Source: an uncultured Collinsella sp. (GTDB lineage Bacteria; Actinomycetota; Coriobacteriia; Coriobacteriales; Coriobacteriaceae). From it: 64,000 nt of DNA. Location: the NCBI GenBank assembly GCA_900541875.1, contig UQLF01000008.1, positions 1-64,000 on the forward strand. Reading direction: 5' to 3'. Numbering within the stretch: position 1 is the stretch's first letter; each line of letters begins with the position of its first letter. The notes beneath the pieces are model-generated. The model was given only the letters and a program-made list of their open reading frames with translations, had not been told where the DNA came from and searched no databases. A program made the position numbers and the translations under genes. Positions 58,861-64,000 of this stretch are shown in pieces.

Positions 58861-59880
58861 CTAGAGGGCTAGACGGATTGCATCGATAATGCGCGCGCAA
58901 CGCTGTGTGGCGGCAAGGGGCATGACGGGACTCTCGAGTTTCCCCGCCCGGATGAGCTGGGTCGCATGCTGGATTTCGCCGTAGAAATCATCAACCTCAA
59001 ACGGGGCATTTATTTCGAGCATTCGTCCGTCGGAATACTTCACATGGGCGAGCTCGGGGCGATGGAGGCGCTCGATTTCCAACGAGCCCCGCTCGCAGAC
59101 AATCGTTAAGCGGCTTTCATATGCTGCCTTGCCGTCGCACGCCATATGAATGGGTATGCCGCCGACGCTCATATGAATCTCATCGGCCCAATCCACGCGG
59201 CCGCCCGATACGTCACGCCAGCGAACTTCACAAGACGAAACATCGCACGCACCCGCAAGCAGATCCTCAAACCACCCGACCGCATAGCAGCCCATGTCAT
59301 ATAGACAGCCACCCTGCAACGGATCGAGCAGATAACTCGAAGGGGACTCACCATAATCAAGTTTTTGCACGCTTTCGATCGAGACGATGCGGCCGAGGTC
59401 GCCCGACGCAAGCAAGTCCTTCACGCGAGCATGCATCGGACAAAACCGATTTTTCATCGCCTCCATAAACGGCACACCGCACTCGCGGGAAACGGAGGTG
59501 ATCGCACGGGCCTCTTCTTCATTCAAAACGGCCGGCTTTTCGCACAGCACGGCCTTTCCCGCGCGCAGCGCCCGACAGACCCAATGCGCATGCATGCCAT
59601 GTGGAAGAGCCAAGTAGATTGCGTCGACATCGGGGTCGGCAATCAGCGCATCATAAGCCGCATCACCACTATCGTCAGCCGTGGCATAACTGTGCGCGGC
59701 ATCAATCGAAAACGCCCTGCAAAACTCCTCAACATGCGAAGGAGTGCGACCGGCGGCAGCCACAAGCCGTGCCCTGTCCACCTCCTTGAGCGACGATGCA
59801 AATCGATGCGAAATGTTCCCAGCGCCCAAAACGCCCCAACGAACCTCACGCAAATCATCACATGAATCCCGATGGCCCAC
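58861..59880 (-). CDS. Gfo/Idh/MocA-family oxidoreductase
   Basis: 339 residues from GTG 59880 (AAGGGGG upstream). The longer frame runs into the repeat and is rejected. VRWGVLGAGNISHRFASSLK is the NAD(P) loop, and AGKAVLCEKPAVLNEEEARA the EKP motif. FMEAMKNRFCPMHARVKDLL and GGCLYDMGCYAVGWFEDLLA lie in the C-terminal sugar-binding domain. It oxidises or reduces a sugar or inositol-type substrate. Substrate unknown. Both flanks are copies of an 85-bp repeat, so this single gene may have moved as a unit. Confidence 0.88.
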   Translation of the reverse strand: MGHRDSCDDLREVRWGVLGAGNISHRFASSLKEVDRARLVAAAGRTPSHVEEFCRAFSIDAAHSYATADDSGDAAYDALIADPDVDAIYLALPHGMHAHWVCRALRAGKAVLCEKPAVLNEEEARAITSVSRECGVPFMEAMKNRFCPMHARVKDLLASGDLGRIVSIESVQKLDYGESPSSYLLDPLQGGCLYDMGCYAVGWFEDLLAGACDVSSCEVRWRDVSGGRVDWADEIHMSVGGIPIHMACDGKAAYESRLTIVCERGSLEIERLHRPELAHVKYSDGRMLEINAPFEVDDFYGEIQHATQLIRAGKLESPVMPLAATQRCARIIDAIRLAL

Positions 59881-59893
59881 GACAGCCCCCTTC

Positions 59894-59978
59894 AGTTGCG
59901 GTGGAATAGTTCCTGTTTTGCCCCTATTCTGCCGCAAACAGGAACTATTCCACCGCAAGTTATAAAAGGGGCATCAGG
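59894..59978. repeat. 85-bp palindromic repeat, copy 2
   Basis: Same arms and tail as copy 1 in the same orientation. Its tail contains the stop codon of the aldo/keto reductase gene, so insertion or recombination here would change that protein's end. Confidence 0.85.
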
Positions 59979-61161
59979 AGCGCGTTTTGCAAAAGGCTTT
60001 AAGTGCGGCCGTTACGGGGCCAGGCTGGAAACGTCGGCGCACATCGTCGAGACGTTCGGGAATATCGATGTGCTGCGGGCAGTGACGCGCGCATTTGCCG
60101 CACTTGACGCAGTTGCTCACCAGCTTGGGCTCGTTCGTCCGCACCGCGCTCGCCGTAAAGTATTGAGACAGCCCCGTAAACCAACTATGCGCATAGCTCG
60201 CGTTGTAGGCGCCAAAGCAGCCGGGAATATTGATACCCTTGGGGCACGGCATGCAGTAGCCGCACCCCGTACAGGGCACGCGATTCGATTTCTCAAACTC
60301 TCCCAGCACGCGTGCGATGGTATCGAGCTGCTCTGTCGTCATCGAATCCGGCAGTGCGCGATCCGCCAATGCCGCGTTCTCGTCCACCTGCGCGGTATCG
60401 GTCATGCCCGAAAGCAGCATCGTGACTTGAGGATGGTTCCACACCCACGAAAGGCCCCAAGCAGCCGGCGTCTTCAGGTACGGATCGCGTACGTCATCGA
60501 GCACGGCGCGGGCCCGCGGAGGCAGCTTGCCCGCCAGGCGTCCACCCAAAAGCGGTTCCATCACAAACACCGCGAGCCCGCGCTCGGCGGCTGCCATGAG
60601 TCCCGCCGTTCCCGCTTGGTAGCGCTCTCCGGCATAGTTGTACTGGATCTGGCAAAAATCCCAGTCATACGCGTCAAGCATCATGAGGAAATCCGCCGCA
60701 CCGCCGTGGTACGAAAAACCTATCTGGCGAATACGCCCCGTGGCCTTTTGGCGTGCAATCCAGTCCTCGATACCCAACGCTACCACGCGCTCCCACTGCG
60801 CGGGCGAGGTGATGTTGTGCATGAGGTAGTAGTCGATATGGTCAGTCCGCAAACGGCGCAGCTGCTCGTCAAAAAAGCGGTCGAAATCCTCCGCACATTT
60901 GCACGAAGCGTGCGGCAACTTGGTCGCGAGCAAAATCTGGTCGCGCAGACCCAGGCGCTCAAGCGAAGCTCCCACACAAGCTTCGTTACCGGGGTAGAGA
61001 TAGGCCGTGTCCAGATAGGTTATCCCTTGCTCCACCGCACGGGAAATGATGGCATCGGCCGTCTTCGCATCGGGATGTCCCGGCGCACCGGGAAACCTCA
61101 TGCAGCCCAGACCCAGAGCGGATATTCGGTTACCACTTTTGGGGTCAACACGGTATTGCAC
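59974..61161 (-). CDS. Aldo/keto reductase with two 4Fe-4S clusters
   Basis: 395 residues from GTG 61161 with AAGGGAGGGG upstream. An ATG at 61179 is an alternative. AISR-type barrel: GNRISALGLGCMRFPGAPG, GITYLDTAYLYPGNEACVG with catalytic Asp and Tyr, LLATKLPHASCKCAEDF with Lys, DYYLMHNITSPAQW with His. The C-terminus has CTGCGYCMPCPKGINIP and CVKCGKCARHCPQHIDIP, two ferredoxin-type clusters. Such enzymes are common in anaerobes. Substrate unknown. The stop lies in a repeat. Confidence 0.88.
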   Translation of the reverse strand: MQYRVDPKSGNRISALGLGCMRFPGAPGHPDAKTADAIISRAVEQGITYLDTAYLYPGNEACVGASLERLGLRDQILLATKLPHASCKCAEDFDRFFDEQLRRLRTDHIDYYLMHNITSPAQWERVVALGIEDWIARQKATGRIRQIGFSYHGGAADFLMMLDAYDWDFCQIQYNYAGERYQAGTAGLMAAAERGLAVFVMEPLLGGRLAGKLPPRARAVLDDVRDPYLKTPAAWGLSWVWNHPQVTMLLSGMTDTAQVDENAALADRALPDSMTTEQLDTIARVLGEFEKSNRVPCTGCGYCMPCPKGINIPGCFGAYNASYAHSWFTGLSQYFTASAVRTNEPKLVSNCVKCGKCARHCPQHIDIPERLDDVRRRFQPGPVTAALKAFCKTRS

Positions 61162-61324
61162 GGCCCCTCCCTTCGCCATCAGCGCCCCGGCAAGGCGAAA
61201 CACAATGGTCACGCAGCCGAAACATCGTGGAATCGCAATCGAGAATGTATCGTAACGTAGCAGAAATCGAGCCGTCACGACACCGCTTTAACATCAGCAA
61301 AAAGCCCGATGAAAGGAGGCAAGC

Positions 61325-61515
61325 GTGACCACGCGTGAGAACGCCCCTACCCCGGCGAGCAGTACATCCTCTCGGTCGACCGCTATCAGATCGAGGTCAT
61401 GGACCATCTAGACGAACTTCCCGCCACAGGCGCTGTCATCTTCTGCACCTTCCCCAAGGTGCGCGATGGCGTCGGATACCCTGCGCGTGTTTTTGCGATC
61501 TGTCCCGCGGCATAA
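61325..61515 (+). pseudogene. Decayed cyclase/kynurenine-formamidase-like gene
   Basis: An intact start (AAAGGAGG then GTG at 61325) reads only VTTRENAP before the frame breaks. From 61348 a different frame gives YPGEQYILSVDRYQIEVMDH, LDELPATGAVIFCTFPKVRD and GVGYPARVFAICP to a TAA at 61513, which matches the C-terminus of the cyclase (PF04199) family. So about 600 bases of the gene core are deleted. It cannot make a working enzyme. Confidence 0.75.
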
Positions 61516-61593
61516 GCGCACAGTGCAATAGTTTCTTTTTCATAACAGCAGCCCCACGCGCTTACCAAACGCCCCGGCGACATACAATCCATC

Positions 61594-61619
61594 AGGCGCC
61601 CCTTACGCGGGCGCCTTTT
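61594..61619 (+). terminator. Terminator after the decayed cyclase gene
   Basis: AGGCGCCC and GGGCGCCT with a T-run, 79 bases past the relic stop. Confidence 0.8.
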
Positions 61620-61638
61620 ATATGGGGAGATGATTCGC

Positions 61639-62553
61639 ATGCAGATCAACAAGGTCGCCTTTATCGGCAAGGGCGGCGTCGGCCTGCTCTACGGCAGCAT
61701 GATTGCCAGGGCGCTCGGCAACGACGCCGTCGAATACGTTATGGACGACGCCCGTTTCGAGCGTCACGCAGGCGACGCCCTTACGGTCAACGGCAAGCCC
61801 TGTGCGCTCAAGTCCGTCCGCGCCAGCGAGGCAACGCCCGCCGATCTGGTCATTCTCACGGTCAAGACGACTGGACTCAACCAAGCACTCAAGACTATGG
61901 AGCGCGTCGTGGGACCCAATACGCTCATCGCCTCGCTGTGTAACGGCATTACGAGCGAGCAGAAGATTGCCGAGCGCTTTGGCTGGGATCATACCGTTCT
62001 TGGTATTTGCCAGGGCATGGACGCCGTGTTCCTCAACGGAGAGCTCACCTTTACCAATGCGGGCGAAATCCGCTTTGGCGCGGCGGCCGGCACCGAGCTC
62101 GCAACCGTCACCGCCATCGACGAGCTCTACACGCGCTGCGGCATCGCCCATACCGTCGAGAGCGACGTTGCGCACCGCATGTGGGCCAAACTCATGCTCA
62201 ACGACGGCATCAACCAGACGTGCATGGCCTACGGCGGGACCTACGGAAGCGCCACGGAGCCGGGCTCCGAGCAGCGTCGCTGCTTTGTTTCTGCCATGCG
62301 CGAAACGCTTGCGGTCGCCAACGCCGAGGGCATTGAGCTGACCGAGGCAGACCTGACGCAGATGGTGCACCTCATCGAGGGAATCGACCCCACCGGTATG
62401 CCCTCGATGGCGCAGGACCGCATCGCGCAACGAAAAACCGAAGTCGAGGAGTTCGCGGGCACCATTTGCCGCCTGGCCGTCAAACACGATATCCAAGTGC
62501 CGCAAAACGATTGGCTCTACCAGAGGATTCGCGAAATAGAAAGCAGCTGGTAG
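61639..62553 (+). CDS. Ketopantoate reductase-family protein
   Basis: 304 residues from the ATG at 61639 with GGGGAG at good spacing (61630 is too close). VAFIGKGGVGLLYGSMIARA is the NADP loop, DLVILTVKTTGLNQALKTME holds the catalytic Lys, IASLCNGITSEQKIAERFGW and AHRMWAKLMLNDGINQTCMA the C-terminal active-site helix. This is the PanE/ApbA fold that reduces ketopantoate for pantothenate. A specialised paralogue with another 2-oxo acid is possible. Confidence 0.85.
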   Translation: MQINKVAFIGKGGVGLLYGSMIARALGNDAVEYVMDDARFERHAGDALTVNGKPCALKSVRASEATPADLVILTVKTTGLNQALKTMERVVGPNTLIASLCNGITSEQKIAERFGWDHTVLGICQGMDAVFLNGELTFTNAGEIRFGAAAGTELATVTAIDELYTRCGIAHTVESDVAHRMWAKLMLNDGINQTCMAYGGTYGSATEPGSEQRRCFVSAMRETLAVANAEGIELTEADLTQMVHLIEGIDPTGMPSMAQDRIAQRKTEVEEFAGTICRLAVKHDIQVPQNDWLYQRIREIESSW

Positions 62554-62588
62554 TGCTCGGCACACTGCAGCCAACAAACCCAATGGCA

Positions 62589-62624
62589 AAGCCGCCGCAA
62601 GGGGCACTCCCCTCGCGGCGGCTT
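62589..62624 (+). terminator. Terminator after the ketopantoate-reductase-family gene
   Basis: AAGCCGCCGC and GCGGCGGCTT, with an inner AGGGG/CCCCT pair and a pyrimidine-rich tail. Confidence 0.85.
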
Positions 62625-62662
62625 CCTTCTTCATCTTTGGCCAAAAATCGGCTTCACAACGG

Positions 62663-62869
62663 TTAGATCCGCGACTCCGACGCCTGGTCCTCATCGTCGC
62701 GACAAAGGACTACACCCGCACTTCCCAGCAGTGCGGCCGCGACCAACGCACTGACCACGATAGAGGCAGCCCCACAAGACCCCTGCATGCCCGCAACGAG
62801 CGCGGCCGTAGGACCAAGGCAGCCAAGCACCAATGCGACGGCGGCAATGGCAATATCTCGAGCGTTCAC
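62663..62869 (-). CDS. Small two-helix membrane protein
   Basis: 68 residues from GTG 62869 (GGAGGAAG upstream). Two hydrophobic segments: IAIAAVALVLGCLGPTAALV and SIVVSALVAAALLGSAGVVL, with an acidic tail (DDEDQASES). Gly and Cys in the loop. Inner membrane with short loops. No family recognised. Confidence 0.6.
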   Translation of the reverse strand: MNARDIAIAAVALVLGCLGPTAALVAGMQGSCGAASIVVSALVAAALLGSAGVVLCRDDEDQASESRI

Positions 62870-63055
62870 AAGACCACTTCCTCCACGAGAAAGACCTTAT
62901 TTCTCATGAACTAGTGTGCCCCGCGCCCATATGCGCGACGTACCGTCACGGTAAGGGCTCTGTTAGCTCAAACGCATACATAGAACGGGCGTCCTTACGT
63001 TGCCCTAAAGCTCGGTAAAGACGCCCATCCGCCAAATATCCGTGATGCAGAAAAA

Positions 63056-63832
63056 TTACCAGCCAGTGTAGTAGTCGGTGGTTCCGGCTGCGCAGCCGGA
63101 GTCATAGACCTTGCACTCGCCCTTGGAACCGGTAAACGTGGAGCCCTGAGCTTTATCACCCGCGGCCACGACGTAGTAGCCATCGGAATCGCGCCAAAAG
63201 CCCTCGGAATCCTGCGTCCATTCGCCCGTGCGGTGGTGATACAACACGTTGCTGCTGTAATAAGTCTCGCGGCGGCCGTTATAGTTATTGACGCCGCTCG
63301 AGCGCGTCAGGCCCGAGCCGTTCGCGTAATACGCAGCGGACGTGTAAGACGAGCCGGAGCCGGCGTTGTAATACGAAGTCTGAACGGCCTCAGCGGCCTC
63401 GGCTTCGGCTGCGGCAGCCTCGAGCGCCTCGCGCTTGGCATCCTCAAGCGTGGAGCGAAGCTCGTCGAGCTCGGTCGACTTGGCGTCGACCTCCCCCATC
63501 GTCAACAGGCTACCCGCACCGTCGATGCAGCCCTGCAACACAGCGCGCTCGTCATCGGTAGCATAGTCGCCATACATATTCATAATGATCTGAGCGCGCA
63601 TCTCCAGGGAATCGCGCTTTGCCCCCATCGAGGCGTTCCACTCCTGCATAGAGCCATAACCGTCGCCGCGGTAGTCGACGGGCTGCACCAGCGTCGCCTC
63701 GGACGGCGTAGATCCAACCGTATCGGATAGTGTTGCCGCGTGGGCATCAGTTGCGCCGGCGCCCGCCAAAAGTGCCACGGTCAGAGCGGCGGAAAGGGCG
63801 GCGGCTTTCGGTTTTCGTGAATCGATCCTCAT
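63056..63832 (-). CDS. Secreted 3D-like wall protein
   Basis: 258 residues. Signal AALTVALLAGAGATDAHA. Residues about 60-150 are helical and Glu/Ala-rich, followed by a Ser/Tyr/Gly linker. The C-terminal 80 residues (YYSSNVLYHHRTGEWTQDSE, FWRDSDGYYVVAAGDKAQGS, CKVYDSGCAAGTTDYYTGW) resemble the Asp-rich 3D barrel of peptidoglycan-acting proteins, with DSDGYYVVA and GCAAGTTD keeping acidic residues. It is probably exported to the wall. No operon partner. The last 168 bases (63833-64000) hold only its upstream region. Confidence 0.65.
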   Translation of the reverse strand: MRIDSRKPKAAALSAALTVALLAGAGATDAHAATLSDTVGSTPSEATLVQPVDYRGDGYGSMQEWNASMGAKRDSLEMRAQIIMNMYGDYATDDERAVLQGCIDGAGSLLTMGEVDAKSTELDELRSTLEDAKREALEAAAAEAEAAEAVQTSYYNAGSGSSYTSAAYYANGSGLTRSSGVNNYNGRRETYYSSNVLYHHRTGEWTQDSEGFWRDSDGYYVVAAGDKAQGSTFTGSKGECKVYDSGCAAGTTDYYTGW

Positions 63833-64000
63833 GTAGCTGGAAACCTCCGTAGTGCGTTTTTTGCTGCGTTTGAGCTGCGTGTGATTCGATCGCGCTGCAT
63901 AGTACCCCGAGCAAATCGCGACCTGCGGTTTTACTCAAAAGGCGCACGTCAATTGCGTAAAACTCACATCCTCTCAACAGGAGTTTTCCACATCTCGATT

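Noticed and set aside
59881..59958. N-terminal extension of the Gfo/Idh/MocA protein
   Set aside because: It translates part of the 85-bp repeat. A GTG with AAGGGGG is a better start.
1..64000. CRISPR arrays, tRNA or rRNA genes
   Set aside because: I found no regularly spaced direct repeats and no cloverleaf or rRNA-like conserved stretches by eye.

Overview
ORGANISM. The window looks like chromosomal DNA of a gut Coriobacteriia member, most likely Collinsella. Most genes are GC-rich with strong GGAGG-type ribosome sites. Lysine is made by the acetylase branch (DapH). There are DUF3793/flavodoxin, Mbeg1-like and 3D-like secreted proteins, a fructoselysine operon, and no tRNA, rRNA or CRISPR array. 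This is judged from protein character and not from a database search. LAYOUT. 1-5.8 kb: the start of an ATP-grasp ligase, a MOSC protein, a secreted coiled-coil wall protein, and a leftward lipoprotein / HTH / membrane Ser-Thr kinase cluster with two striking RNA hairpins. 5.5-11.2 kb: an M20 amidohydrolase divergent from a lysine-riboswitch operon lysA::dapA (fused in frame), dapB, dapH. With an aminotransferase at 15-16 kb these could supply the whole acetyl-diaminopimelate route. 11.4-18.3 kb: nucleoid-associated protein, Mbeg1-like hydrolase bracketed by repeats, L-lactate dehydrogenase, aminotransferase and NAD synthetase. 18.4-22.4 kb: an AT-rich island with a DUF2087 regulator, an MFS exporter, a B12-type radical SAM protein and a 36-residue peptide gene, read here as a candidate RiPP system. 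22.4-27 kb: low-complexity membrane and proline/alanine-rich proteins plus an AT-rich secreted cysteine-peptidase-like protein with a lipoprotein. 27-32.2 kb: ettA, sdpR/sdpI, a 28-residue membrane peptide whose mRNA can pair end to end, tcdA, tatD and a 228-bp element with 30-bp terminal inverted repeats. 32.2-39 kb: a fructoselysine operon (GntR regulator; YfcC transporter, amidohydrolase, frlC, frlB, frlD) with a clear operator. 39-41.6 kb: two HAD phosphatases and deoC. 42.3-45.2 kb: an unusual trio of unknown protein, ClpP-like protease and soluble VirD4/TraG-like ATPase with no other conjugation gene. 45.3-50 kb: pgi, a truncated iron-ADH-like protein, and an SOS-type promoter driving a UmuC-like polymerase and a YolD partner. 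50-54.5 kb: a large anchored surface protein, a copper-type HMA protein and DUF3793/flavodoxin. 54.5-64 kb: polar amino-acid ABC transporter, endonuclease IV, an oxidoreductase gene between two 85-bp repeats, aldo/keto reductase, a decayed cyclase gene, a ketopantoate-reductase-family gene and secreted or membrane proteins. THEMES. (1) Three single genes (12.5, 47.2 and 58.7 kb) are each bracketed by copies of related palindromic repeats. (2) Several mRNAs carry unusual 5' structures. (3) The best candidates for undescribed biology are the radical-SAM/peptide locus, the ClpP-VirD4 trio and the end-pairing small-peptide mRNA.
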